This document shows positions 1 through 8,330 of a stretch of 64,000 bases of DNA, piece by piece. A program made the position numbers and the translations under genes. Source of the DNA: Bacillota bacterium. GTDB lineage: Bacteria > Bacillota > Clostridia > Peptostreptococcales > Anaerovoracaceae. The notes below the pieces were generated by a model that was given only the letters and a program-made list of their open reading frames with translations, was not told the origin of the DNA and searched no databases. Every line of letters starts with the position of its first letter. The first letter of the stretch is position 1. Where the stretch lies: contig JAETTD010000009.1 in the NCBI GenBank assembly GCA_021769295.1, positions 25,235-89,234 on the forward strand. The letters are read 5' to 3'.

Positions 1-1421
1 ACGCTGCCGACCCCGCTGAAAATACCGTCTATTACCAGAGAGTGAAGCACTGCATTGACGTTCATATATATCAGCCATGCGTCTACCGTTTGAGTCAGAT
101 ACTCGATGCCTGATTCCAGAGCGCCCTGAAGCCATGCGCCTATAACGTTAAATGTAAGCCAGAACACTAAAGCCATAATGCCCACAAAAGCAGGAATGGC
201 AGTGTACTTGCCTGTAAGAATCTTATCTATTTTTCGACTTCTCTCGTGTTCTTTGCTTTCTTTTGGTTTAACAACCGTAGCGTCGCAGAGCTTTTGAATA
301 AAGTCAAATCGCATATCTGCGATTGCCGCTGCACGGTCAAGACCTCTTTCCGTTTCCATCTGATTTATTATAAGCTCCAGCATATCCTCTTCATGCTGCG
401 TGAGTTTAAGAGCTTTCAGCACCAGTTCATCGCCTTCCACCAACTTGCCTGCTGCAAATCTTACGGGAATCTTGGCAGCCTTTGCATGGTCTTCTATCAA
501 ATGCATTATGCCATGCAAACACCTATGTACCGCACCGCCGTGCTCATCTTTATCGCAGAAATCCGTTCTTCCCGGTCTTTCCTGATATTGGGCGATGTGC
601 AGCGCATGACCCACAAGCTCGTCTATGCCTTCGTTTTTTGCCGCCGAAATAGGCACTACGGGGATTCCCAGCATGTTTTCCATTTCGTTGATGTCGATAG
701 TTCCGCCGTTGCCTCTCACCTCGTCCATCATGTTGAGAGCCAGCACGATAGGAATATCAAGCTCCATAAGCTGCATTGTCAAATACAGGTTTCTTTCTAT
801 GTTTGTAGCGTCTACTATATTTATGATGCCCTTTGGCCTTTCATCCAATATAAATTGTCTTGAAACGATTTCTTCGCTGCTGTAAGGTGATAGGGAATAA
901 ATGCCCGGCAAATCGGTAACCAAAGTTTCCGGATGATCTTTTATGCTTCCGCTTTTTTGGTCCACGGTAACACCGGGGAAGTTTCCCACATGCTGGTTTG
1001 AACCGGTAAGCTGGTTAAACAATGTTGTTTTGCCGCAATTCTGGTTACCCGCAAGGGCAAAGGTAAGTTTGACGCCCTTAGGCAGTGGATGTTCGTCCGC
1101 CTTAACGTGATAACGTCCCTCTTCTCCCAATCCGGGATGTTCCCTTCTTCTGTTCCTTAAAGGGACTCCGCTTTTCTCTCTCGTTTCTTCTGATATTGTT
1201 TCTTCATCTATTTCAATTTTCTCTGCATCCGCAAGGCGCAGAGTCAATTCGTATCCGTGTATACGAAGCTCCATAGGGTCTCCCATGGGCGCATATTTCA
1301 TAAGTGTGACTTCTGCTCCCGGAATCACTCCCATGTCAAGAAAATGCTGTCTGAGAGAGCCTTCGCCTCCTACAGTTGTAATAACCGCACTCTTTCCTAC
1401 TTCTAATTCTCTTAGGGTCAT
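1..1421 (-). CDS. feoB: Fused FeoA-FeoB ferrous iron transporter (3' part cut by window edge)
   Basis: Imports Fe(II) across the cytoplasmic membrane, with transport coupled to a cytoplasmic G domain. Reading in from 1421, residues 1-71 form a FeoA-type SH3-like domain, then a charged linker leads to the FeoB G domain. The G1 motif GNQNCGKT is at about residues 124-131, followed by a DLPG G3 motif and a NMMDE G4-like segment. After a cytoplasmic helical region, the first membrane segment appears close to the window edge. Most of the membrane part lies outside. FeoA and FeoB are often separate genes; here one uninterrupted frame encodes both. The ATG at 1419-1421 follows GGAGG about ten bases upstream. 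No stop codon interrupts the frame down to base 1. Confidence 0.93.
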   Translation of the reverse strand, partial: MTLRELEVGKSAVITTVGGEGSLRQHFLDMGVIPGAEVTLMKYAPMGDPMELRIHGYELTLRLADAEKIEIDEETISEETREKSGVPLRNRRREHPGLGEEGRYHVKADEHPLPKGVKLTFALAGNQNCGKTTLFNQLTGSNQHVGNFPGVTVDQKSGSIKDHPETLVTDLPGIYSLSPYSSEEIVSRQFILDERPKGIINIVDATNIERNLYLTMQLMELDIPIVLALNMMDEVRGNGGTIDINEMENMLGIPVVPISAAKNEGIDELVGHALHIAQYQERPGRTDFCDKDEHGGAVHRCLHGIMHLIEDHAKAAKIPVRFAAGKLVEGDELVLKALKLTQHEEDMLELIINQMETERGLDRAAAIADMRFDFIQKLCDATVVKPKESKEHERSRKIDKILTGKYTAIPAFVGIMALVFWLTFNVIGAWLQGALESGIEYLTQTVDAWLIYMNVNAVLHSLVIDGIFSGVGS

Positions 1422-1508
1422 AATGTACTGTTTCCTCCATAATATCTGCACGAGTTATTCTATGCTAACAGCTTATTTTTGTCAAGTGATGAGGTCCTTG
1501 GCAGCAAC

Positions 1509-1534
1509 AAAAAGGAGCCTCCTCGGCTCCTTTT
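1509..1534 (-). terminator. Rho-independent terminator after the radical SAM gene
   Basis: A ten-pair stem, AAAAGGAGCC at 1510-1519 with GGCTCCTTTT at 1525-1534, has a five-base loop. On the minus strand it is followed by TTTTTG. It lies 15 bases after the stop codon of the radical SAM gene. Confidence 0.85.
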
Positions 1535-1549
1535 CCTGTATCGAATTTT

Positions 1550-2923
1550 TTATTTATGATGTCCTTCTGCCCAAAGTCTTTCTGCGGTAGGCCTCCATTC
1601 ATTTGCGTAATCCACACATTTGCTGCAAAGGTGCTCGCATGTTTCGGGAGCTTCCAGGTCTGTGGACTTTGCACCTGTTTCTTTTACCAGTTTCTGCAAT
1701 ATTTCAGGATTCTCCAGCATCGGGCAAGGTCTTAAATGATTGTCATTAAACGGCTGACCGTCTTTATATGCCAGGAACAGCGGCTGCTGCAAACACTCAA
1801 GCAGCGATTTTTCCTTGATATTTGCTCCGGAATAGTGAATAAACACGCAAGGCTCCACATCGCCGTTGGCATTGATATGACAGTATCTCTCTCCTGCTGC
1901 AATACAGCCGTGCACAAATTCTCCGTCATTCTGGAAGTCTATCGCAAACAGTTCCTTGCCTCCTTCAAGACCTCTTATCTCCCTTACTTTGTTATACATG
2001 TATTCTCTCTGCTCCGGCGTTAAAAGAAGATTGGTATCCGCATTTACGCCCACCGGCATATAGTGGAAATACCATGCAAATACACAGCCTTTATCAATGA
2101 GCATGTCAAGGAACTCATCTCCCGTTACCGTCAGGTAGTTTTTGCTGGTATAGCAGATTGAAACGCCGAAAGGAATATGATTTTCGTGCATCAGGTCCAT
2201 GGCCGCCAGAGCCTTTTTATAATGCCCTTCGCCACGTCTTCCGTCATTGCTTTCTTCAAATCCCTCTATGCTGACGGATACAAAGAAGTTACCTACCCGT
2301 AGCAAATCTTTGCAGAATTGCTCATCTATGAGGGTTCCGTTGGTAAATGCGTGAAACGCTACATCTTTATGTTTTTCGCACAGCTTAATTATATCGTCCT
2401 TGCGCACCAGAGGTTCACCTCCGGTAAACAGATAAGCATAGATTCCCAGTTCCTTACCTTCGGTAATCACCTTATCCATTTCTTCAAAAGACAGGTTCAA
2501 TCTGTTGCCGTATTCGGCCGCCCAGCATCCTGTACAATGCATATTGCAGGCCGTTGTCGGATCCATGAGCACTATCCACGGAATGTTGCATCCGTATTTT
2601 TCCTTCATCTCCAGAGAAGTCTTGTATCCTCTGAAGCCTGCTTCATATCCTGCATTAAGCAAAAACGTTTTCAAAATATGAGGGTCTACATCTTCCAATA
2701 TTCTATTGGTATATCTTGCCCACTTGCTGTCAGGCGAACATGCCAGTTCTCTGAGCATTGCATATGATGAAGCCTCCCACGAATCCCCCAGTATTTTTTC
2801 TATTCTATCTACAAGTGTGAGCACCTCTTTTGAAATATCTCCTTTTTTGCTTTTGTTTATTATGGAGCTCAGTACCATTTCAAAAGCTTTTCTTTCTGCT
2901 ATATGTGCCAGATTCTTTGCCAT
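1550..2923 (-). CDS. Radical SAM protein with SPASM-like C-terminus
   Basis: An S-adenosylmethionine radical enzyme of unknown substrate, 457 residues. The cluster-binding motif CNMHCTGC places Cys126, Cys130 and Cys133 for the [4Fe-4S]-SAM site, and FTGGEPL follows as the SAM-binding GGE motif. The C-terminal third has several further cysteines (HGCIAAGERYC, DVEPC, RPC, CEHLCSKC), as in SPASM domains that bind auxiliary clusters. About 115 residues precede the radical SAM core, making the protein longer than a minimal family member. The gene stands alone, between feoAB downstream and a LysR gene upstream, so the neighbours do not point to a substrate. No small peptide substrate gene is visible beside it. 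Confidence 0.85.
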   Translation of the reverse strand: MAKNLAHIAERKAFEMVLSSIINKSKKGDISKEVLTLVDRIEKILGDSWEASSYAMLRELACSPDSKWARYTNRILEDVDPHILKTFLLNAGYEAGFRGYKTSLEMKEKYGCNIPWIVLMDPTTACNMHCTGCWAAEYGNRLNLSFEEMDKVITEGKELGIYAYLFTGGEPLVRKDDIIKLCEKHKDVAFHAFTNGTLIDEQFCKDLLRVGNFFVSVSIEGFEESNDGRRGEGHYKKALAAMDLMHENHIPFGVSICYTSKNYLTVTGDEFLDMLIDKGCVFAWYFHYMPVGVNADTNLLLTPEQREYMYNKVREIRGLEGGKELFAIDFQNDGEFVHGCIAAGERYCHINANGDVEPCVFIHYSGANIKEKSLLECLQQPLFLAYKDGQPFNDNHLRPCPMLENPEILQKLVKETGAKSTDLEAPETCEHLCSKCVDYANEWRPTAERLWAEGHHK

Positions 2924-3045
2924 ATAAAAAACCCCTTCCTTAATCTTTGTCTATATTATATATTTTTTCAATATTTATTTATATATACAAAAAAAGAAAT
3001 TTGCCCAAAGTTTGGACAAATTTCGTGTTTTGTAGCATATGTTTT

Positions 3046-3936
3046 TTAGATTAAATCTTTATCACCAAGCATTCTGATAAACTCTCCCATTATCGGGTTA
3101 ATCCATTTGTTTTTGCTGCACATATAATGCACATAGAGGTCGACTTCAATTTCATCAGTTTTAACTTCTGCAAGCTTTCCGTTTTTGATATAGTCGGATG
3201 CTATGTATTCAGGTATGAATGTCGTTCCGAATCCTCCGAGAAGTACATTGACAATAGCTTCAACAGACCCAATCTCCATTGCCGGGCGCAATTCGAGGCC
3301 CCTTTTTTTAAGTTCTCTTTCCAGCATAGCGCAGTATCCGATGCTGCGGTCTGCGATTATAAGCTGGTTTTCAACAAGATCTTTCAAACTTATATGCTCA
3401 CGCTCAAGTAAGGGATTCTTTGGATGAGTTACAAACAGAACGTTCTCCTTTTTTCTGTACACCGTGCGAAATTCCGGGTAAGCGCTTCCGTCGTCGATTT
3501 CCACGAGAAAATCAAATTCATCACGTTTGAGTTTAAGAGTCGTATCCTCAGGAAAATCCGAGACCTTTACCATAATGTTCACACCGGGGTGAAGCTTTTG
3601 GAATCTGAGTAGAAATTCAGGAAGAATAGCTGCTGCATATGAGGATGCGGAGCAAATTCTCAATTCTCCCATAAGCTCATCTAAATGGCGTATACTCTGC
3701 AAAGCTTCTTCCTCAACTTTAAGCATGTTGAGCGCATGGGGCATGAAATTTTTACCTGCATCAGTCAGATATATGCGTTTTCCTATTCTGTCAAACAGAG
3801 GGACGCCAAGTTCCTCTTCAAGAGCTTTAATGTGCGCCGTTACGGTAGCTTGCGAATAGCCGATGCCGGAAGCAGCCTTGGTGAAGCTGTTGAACTCCAC
3901 CACCTTTACGAATGTTTTTATGTTTCTTATTTCCAT
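3046..3936 (-). CDS. LysR-family transcriptional regulator
   Basis: A 296-residue LysR regulator: winged helix-turn-helix in the first 60 residues (FVKVVEFNSFTKAASGIGYS), then the two-lobed effector-binding domain. I place the start at 3936, where MEIRNIK begins, because the conserved LysR N-terminus starts there. The frame extends upstream to 4095, but that stretch is promoter DNA. It is transcribed away from the NhaC antiporter gene with 217 bases between the two starts, the usual arrangement for a LysR protein and its target. Regulation of the antiporter is therefore the simplest inference. Confidence 0.9.
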   Translation of the reverse strand: MEIRNIKTFVKVVEFNSFTKAASGIGYSQATVTAHIKALEEELGVPLFDRIGKRIYLTDAGKNFMPHALNMLKVEEEALQSIRHLDELMGELRICSASSYAAAILPEFLLRFQKLHPGVNIMVKVSDFPEDTTLKLKRDEFDFLVEIDDGSAYPEFRTVYRKKENVLFVTHPKNPLLEREHISLKDLVENQLIIADRSIGYCAMLERELKKRGLELRPAMEIGSVEAIVNVLLGGFGTTFIPEYIASDYIKNGKLAEVKTDEIEVDLYVHYMCSKNKWINPIMGEFIRMLGDKDLI

Positions 3937-3969
3937 ATTATATAATTCGCCTTTTTCTATCGATATGAT

Positions 3970-4016
3970 TAAAACGATTGATTTTACAAATCTATTATAT
4001 ACCCTTATACTATAAT
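3970..4016. promoter_or_regulatory. Overlapping divergent promoters of the LysR and nhaC genes
   Basis: For nhaC (plus), TTTACA at 3983-3988 and TATACT at 4006-4011 are 17 bases apart. For lysR (minus), TTGTAA and TATAAT with a 16-base spacer occupy the same stretch in the opposite direction. A short palindrome, TAAAA-N7-TTTTA, at 3970-3986 touches the nhaC -35 box and could be the LysR site. Seen by eye; not tested. Confidence 0.55.
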
Positions 4017-4153
4017 TACAAGAAACAATTACGCAAACGGGATCCCATAACCTTATAAGCCCATAAATAAGTCCTTTATGTGACCCGTTTGCCACTGTCT
4101 TCGGGGGCTTTTAGGCCACGACGCATCAATTTAATTTAACCGAGGTTAATAAC

Positions 4154-5494
4154 ATGGACAACATCTTTGCATTTGTGCCCCTTATTACACTGATATTGCT
4201 GGCACTTTTTACAAAGAACATGGCAGTTTCAATGGTAACGGCCGTGTTTTTCGCTATGCTGTTTTTGCACAAGGGTAACATCCTTAGCGGGACAATAGAA
4301 GCATTTTATGACACCCTGTCTGACTCGTCATTTCAGTTCTGCCTGATTCTGATAGTTCTGTTCGGAGGAATTATCGAACTGTTTCAGCAGTCAGGCGCTC
4401 TCCAGGGATTCGGAAATCTCATATCCAAATATGCCAAGGGGCAGAAAAAAGTCATGATTCTGGCATGGTTCATGTCGGCTATCATGTTCGTTGATGAATA
4501 CCTGAACTCAATTACGGTCACATTTTCAATGAGAAATATAACGGACCAGAATGGTATTCCAAGGGAGCACCTGGCATTTCAGGCTCACACCATGGCATGC
4601 TGCCTTTGTGCCGCAGTCCCTTTTACCAGCTGGATAGGCTTCTCCCTGAGTCTGGTCAAAGACTATGGCATGGGATTTGAAGAGTATGTTAAATCTATTC
4701 CTTTTATGTTCTATCCTCTTTTCATGATGCTTATTGCTCTGCTGGTTGCGGCAGGGATAGTGCCCAAACTGGGTCATCTGCGAAAAGCCTACAGGCGTAT
4801 TGAAGAGGGCGGGCCGGCCTTTCTGGATGAGGGCGCTGAAAATCTCGTGGACATCGGTTCCGTTGAAGATGTAACGCCAAGTCCGGCAATAAACGCTCTG
4901 CTTCCCATAGCTGTTCTGGTGGCAGGCGTTCTGATATTTGATAATGATTTGATACACGGACTGGTGCTTGCGCTGGCATGTCAGCTGATACTGTACATTC
5001 CGCAGAAGATAATGACAATTCCGGAGTTTTTTGAAACGTTTTTTAACGGGGCAAAAGGCATGACGAACATAGGAATAATTGTTTTCCTCGGCTTTACGTT
5101 AAGTACGGCAAATGAACAGCTTGGTTTCTTTGATATAGTTATCGGAGGCGTAGGCGGTTCTGTCCCGCCGGTGCTGATACCGATAATTGCCTTTCTTCTT
5201 GTGGCCTTCTGTGTGTTTGCAGTCGGCGGATGCTGGGTAGTAATGCTTATCACCATGCCGGTATTTGTGCCGCTGGCAATGACAGCGGGAGCTTCTATTC
5301 CGCTGACGGTCGCTGCGGTAATGAGCGGAATATGTCTTGGCTACAGCCTTTGCTTCTACGCAGACACGGTTTTCATGTGCACTGCGGGAACCAAGGTTCC
5401 AAACATAACCATAATCAAGACCATACTTCCGTATGCAGCCATTGCCGGGGTTTTGTCCTGCGTCGGATACGCTGTCTGCGGGCTGGTGATGTGA
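4154..5494 (+). CDS. nhaC: NhaC-family Na+/H+ antiporter
   Basis: A 446-residue integral membrane protein with about eleven hydrophobic segments, of the NhaC/ArsB-like ion transporter type. It probably exchanges cytoplasmic Na+ for H+, or an organic ion pair as some NhaC relatives do (malate/lactate). Supporting features are the early IVLFGGIIELFQQSG segment, the acidic FVDEYLNS segment around residue 115, and the late glycine-rich ICLGYSLCFYADT stretch. The start at 4154 has GAGGT eight bases upstream. It is a single gene, divergent from the LysR gene and closed by a terminator. The ion specificity cannot be read from the sequence. Confidence 0.85.
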   Translation: MDNIFAFVPLITLILLALFTKNMAVSMVTAVFFAMLFLHKGNILSGTIEAFYDTLSDSSFQFCLILIVLFGGIIELFQQSGALQGFGNLISKYAKGQKKVMILAWFMSAIMFVDEYLNSITVTFSMRNITDQNGIPREHLAFQAHTMACCLCAAVPFTSWIGFSLSLVKDYGMGFEEYVKSIPFMFYPLFMMLIALLVAAGIVPKLGHLRKAYRRIEEGGPAFLDEGAENLVDIGSVEDVTPSPAINALLPIAVLVAGVLIFDNDLIHGLVLALACQLILYIPQKIMTIPEFFETFFNGAKGMTNIGIIVFLGFTLSTANEQLGFFDIVIGGVGGSVPPVLIPIIAFLLVAFCVFAVGGCWVVMLITMPVFVPLAMTAGASIPLTVAAVMSGICLGYSLCFYADTVFMCTAGTKVPNITIIKTILPYAAIAGVLSCVGYAVCGLVM

Positions 5495-5506
5495 GTTTGT
5501 CAAGAG

Positions 5507-5543
5507 AAAAACCCCTGCGGTTGCAAAGCAACTTTAGGGGTTT
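5507..5543 (+). terminator. Terminator after nhaC
   Basis: AAAACCCCT near 5507-5515 pairs with AGGGGTTTC around 5536-5543, just after the nhaC stop codon. The left half (AAAAACCCCTGCGGTTGCA) is repeated exactly in the terminator at 9017. Confidence 0.7.
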
Positions 5544-5589
5544 CATAGTCTCAAGTTGTTCAAATAATAGCTCATATACCCGCTCTCCC

Positions 5590-5780
5590 TCCCGAAACTG
5601 CCCAGTTTTTGCTCATCCTCATTCGCAAAAACCTGTCCGTTTTCCTGCCGAGCAAAGTCGGGTGCCAAGAGGTAAGCCCCTGTGGAAACCCCGGACAACA
5701 AAACAGTCGGTATGCTGCCCTCTCCGGGAGCATACCGCCGTTTGTTGTTATCCGGCCCTCCTCTTTCTTCGTTTCGTGAA
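5590..5780. ncRNA. Unassigned structured RNA candidate
   Basis: This stretch between nhaC and the small membrane protein has no convincing protein frame but strong nested pairing. CCGGA (5691-5695) pairs with TCCGG (5751-5755), imperfect ACAACAAA-type arms lie inside, and GGTATGCT (5709-5716) pairs perfectly with AGCATACC (5729-5736). Outside these, AAGAGG (5667-5672) pairs with CCTCTT (5760-5765). A further stem, CAGTTTTTGC with GCAAAAACCTG, lies near 5605-5635. On the minus strand a TATAAT box sits just upstream of the structure (GTAGTATAATTCACG), which favours minus-strand transcription. I could not match it to 6S, SRP, tmRNA, RNase P or a riboswitch I know. Confidence 0.4.
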
Positions 5781-5875
5781 TTATACTACAGTTCTGCTTC
5801 AGTTTATACTCCTCGGTGGCAGAATCCATTTTATTCTTTACTAAAAAGCGTCCTGTTCTATCAAATCAGCAATTT

Positions 5876-6079
5876 TTAAGAATACATTTCTACATCTGCG
5901 ACAAACAGCAGATGCAGTATTGCGCCTATTGTCAAGAATAGTCCCATTAAAGTGTACATAACGTTTGCTGCAATACGTTCTTTTCCTAACAGCCCCGTTA
6001 TTCCCAAATACAGAAAAACAAATCCGAAGGTGTAGGGGGCTAAAACTCTTGTCAGAATTTTCAATCCAAACTGGCTCAT
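5876..6079 (-). CDS. Small membrane protein
   Basis: A 67-residue protein with two hydrophobic segments (VLAPYTFGFVFLYLGITGLL and VMYTLMGLFLTIGAILHLLF) joined by a short basic loop. I place the start at 6079, six codons inside the longest frame, because GAGGAGGT lies six bases upstream of that ATG. It ends the string of minus-strand secreted-protein genes, 14 bases beyond the stop of the broken gene at 6094-7204, so it is probably co-transcribed. I do not recognise the family. Confidence 0.65.
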   Translation of the reverse strand: MSQFGLKILTRVLAPYTFGFVFLYLGITGLLGKERIAANVMYTLMGLFLTIGAILHLLFVADVEMYS

Positions 6080-6093
6080 ATTTACCTCCTCAA

Positions 6094-7204
6094 TCAATTT
6101 GTTCCTTTAAAGGTGAGCGTGGCCTTGTAGCCGATTCCCTGAACCCATCTTCCGCCTTGATGTTTATAGATTGCCCATTTGTCACATACAAGAGAAACTT
6201 TTGTGTATGCATATCCTTTGTAGGCTTGATATGTACAGTAGGCCGATAATCCGAATAACGCCCAGTTAAGTCCAGGGATTACATTAGATCCGAGTTTCGC
6301 TACAATTAACGAAACTGCTTTTTCTTTTGCCTTCTTCGTTAAAACAGCAGATGCTGCCGAGGCTCCAAGCCCGGGAAGCCCTAAGGCTGCATTATTTAAA
6401 TTAAACGATTTTGACAACACCGTTTCAAGCTTATGATTTTTAGGTCTTGCAGTCATAGTCGGATCTGCAACAACGGGAAATACACTGTCATCATTGAAAT
6501 AAACAGTTTGAATTAATACATTTCCATTTACTTTATAACTTGTTTCTATTTTTTTACCATTAGCATCCTTTGCCCATGCAGGTTCGATTACGGCAACAAT
6601 ATCTAAAAGCTCTTTCCCTGTTTCTGTATCAATATACATATTATTCTTATCAACTATATATATATCCTTTTTCTGCATTTTTTGTTCCATAATATTCCTC
6701 AGAGGTCATTAATCCATATCCTGCCGGAAGATTATAATCAAATTCATATTCTTTAGAAGCCTTTTCATCTTTTATGACAATCATACTTCTTATCCCCTCA
6801 ATAGTCAAGCCGCATTGTTCCTTACGGATGGCCTGCACCACAACGGATACATCCTCTTCCCCATTATAAATGACAGTCCCTTTTTCAGTTACCTCAGCGT
6901 TAGCGTTCTTGATGTCTTTTGGTAGTCCAATCGAAAACCTTGTTCCGGCAAAGGTTTCTAAATCGATTGCCCCAGAGCCGTTTTGCGGGATACCCAAGTT
7001 TACTGCCTCTCCTTTAACAGTTAAGTTTATTCCGCAAGAGTCAATATCGGGATTAACCTCTCCTGTTCCCACAATATTCTCAACTATATCTGCTTGGTGT
7101 TCCGTACTCGTTGGATTTTCTTCAATAGCTTCTGCTGCTATCGCTATCCCATTTGACGATAGGACTATTGATAAAGTTAAAATACCTGCTAATAATTTTT
7201 TCAT
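6094..7204 (-). pseudogene. Secreted protein gene split by a shift at an AT-repeat (possibly phase-variable)
   Basis: Two overlapping frames read as one protein. The upstream part (7204-6650, 184 residues) has a signal peptide (MKKLLAGILTLSIVLSS... ending near AIAAEA) and ends in ...NAEKGYIYS. The downstream part (open from 6690 to 6094, 198 residues) begins ...DIYIVDKNN and contains PAWAKDANG and FPVVADP, motifs I associate with one family of secreted Gram-positive proteins. The frames cross in a run of five AT units (plus-strand TATATATATAT, 6655-6665). One more AT unit would join them as GYIYIVDKNN, about 370 residues in total. The break could be a true mutation, a reversible repeat-length switch or a sequencing error. 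The downstream frame has no ribosome binding site. The function is unknown; a helical C-terminal half with Gly/Ala-rich segments follows the VVADP motif. Confidence 0.7.
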
Positions 7205-7229
7205 ATTGCCACACCTTTTCTTTTTTAAT

Positions 7230-7649
7230 TCATCTGTAAATTATGGTTCTACTATACTTTGTTACAGTCTCCTTATCATTACTGCCATAAGCTGTGCAAA
7301 TCGCCTTTGCTCTGTACTTATAACCTTTTGCTACTGTCCGTGTTTTCGATATTGATGCAGACACTGTTTCTCCGGAATATACCCAGTCAGCTATAGTTAT
7401 CCATCTTCCATTTTTATACTGTTGCAAATACAGCTGTACTGATGTTTCGGTTGTTTTCCCGATTTTTCCAGTTATCCTTCCTGACACTTTGACAGAACTG
7501 CCCGAAAGAGAAATTGCTGCTGATGCTGACATATAATTTTTTGCCATGGGTTCAAATTTTTCTTCTATCTTAACTGCTCCGTATACAGTTGTAACAGAAA
7601 ATAATATGATGACGCACACGCTCACCCACAGCTTTTTATGTTTTCTCAT
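7230..7649 (-). CDS. Secreted beta-rich protein, paralogue of the 29896 gene product
   Basis: A 139-residue exported protein with an N-terminal hydrophobic signal (KLWVSVCVIILFSVTTVYGA), then an alternating, serine/threonine-rich beta pattern. VQLYLQQYKNGRWITIADW and YKYRAKAICTAYGS resemble VVYLQKLSNGSWVLD and YRIKCVSKDYIDG in the protein at 29896-30327. Both genes sit next to an ECF sigma/anti-sigma pair. AAAGGGGAG lies upstream of the start. It is divergent from the sigma factor at 7788 and 25 bases upstream of the broken secreted-protein gene, with which it probably forms one transcript. The function is unknown. Confidence 0.7.
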   Translation of the reverse strand: MRKHKKLWVSVCVIILFSVTTVYGAVKIEEKFEPMAKNYMSASAAISLSGSSVKVSGRITGKIGKTTETSVQLYLQQYKNGRWITIADWVYSGETVSASISKTRTVAKGYKYRAKAICTAYGSNDKETVTKYSRTIIYR

Positions 7650-7753
7650 ATTTTTTAACTCCCCTTTCTTAAAATATTGTCATACATAATAACTTGACTA
7701 TATATCGTTTCGGGACATGCAAGTTAAAATTTTATTTGCAGCTACATATGTGA

Positions 7754-7759
7754 TATAAT
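7754..7759 (+). promoter_or_regulatory. -10 box upstream of the ECF sigma gene
   Basis: TATAAT at 7754-7759 lies 28 bases before the start codon. I see no good -35 box at 17 bases. An ECF-type autoregulated promoter would not need a housekeeping -35. Confidence 0.4.
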
Positions 7760-7787
7760 GAACTTAATTTGCAAAACAGGAGGGGTC

Positions 7788-8330
7788 ATGTTAACTTTAT
7801 ACTTAACACTTATTGACGCAGAAGAAGACAAAATAAAATTTATAAAGCTATACGAACAGTATCGCCACCTGATGTTCTATATTGCGCAGAAAATTCTTCA
7901 TGACGAACACTTGTCAGAAGATGCCGTTCAGGAGTCATTTCTTCGTATAGCAAAAAACTTCCATAAAATCGGACAGATTCTATGCCCTGAAACGAGAAAT
8001 TTTACAGTTATTATTACCAGAAATGTAGCTATTACCATGATTAATCATTCCAATAGTAATGCGACGACAGACTTTTATGTTGAAAGCGCTCTCACAAATC
8101 CTTCGGAAGACGTATTTGAAGCTGTATCCAATAAACTCCTGACGGAAAGCATATTGAAGCTGCCGGAAATATATCGCGATTCTCTTTATCTTTACCATCT
8201 CTATGGGTATACTTTTAACGAAATTTCAAATTTATTGTCCATATCGGTTGAAAGCGCAAAAAAAAGAGTGCAGCGTGCCAGGCGTATATTAAAAGATCTA
8301 CTGGAAAAGGAAGGTTATCGTCATGAATAA
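7788..8330 (+). CDS. ECF-type RNA polymerase sigma factor
   Basis: A 180-residue extracytoplasmic-function sigma factor. Region 2 covers roughly residues 20-85 (YRHLMFYIAQKILHDE, SEDAVQESFLRI) and region 4 covers roughly residues 120-175 (LPEIYRDSLYLYHLYGYTF, then a helix-turn-helix ending ESAKKRVQRARRIL). The start at 7788 is chosen over the longer frame because AGGAGGGG lies five bases upstream. The stop overlaps the start of the next gene by eight bases, so the two are translationally coupled. Together they form a sigma/anti-sigma pair likely to sense an envelope signal and to control the divergent secreted-protein genes. Confidence 0.85.
   Translation: MLTLYLTLIDAEEDKIKFIKLYEQYRHLMFYIAQKILHDEHLSEDAVQESFLRIAKNFHKIGQILCPETRNFTVIITRNVAITMINHSNSNATTDFYVESALTNPSEDVFEAVSNKLLTESILKLPEIYRDSLYLYHLYGYTFNEISNLLSISVESAKKRVQRARRILKDLLEKEGYRHE

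Noticed and set aside
3937..4095. Longer LysR protein starting at 4095
   Set aside because: The extra 53 residues do not fit the LysR N-terminus and cover the divergent promoter region.
5590..5780. 6S RNA, SRP RNA, tmRNA or RNase P RNA
   Set aside because: No conserved cores of these RNAs (for example the SRP GGAAG loop region or RNase P GAGGAAAGTCC) are present, and the fold is asymmetric for 6S.
5572..5829. 85-residue minus-strand protein, and a 204-residue plus-strand frame from 5230
   Set aside because: Low-complexity, Cys/Arg/Gly-rich translations with no recognisable domain; the plus frame is a shadow of nhaC, and the minus frame runs through RNA-like hairpins.
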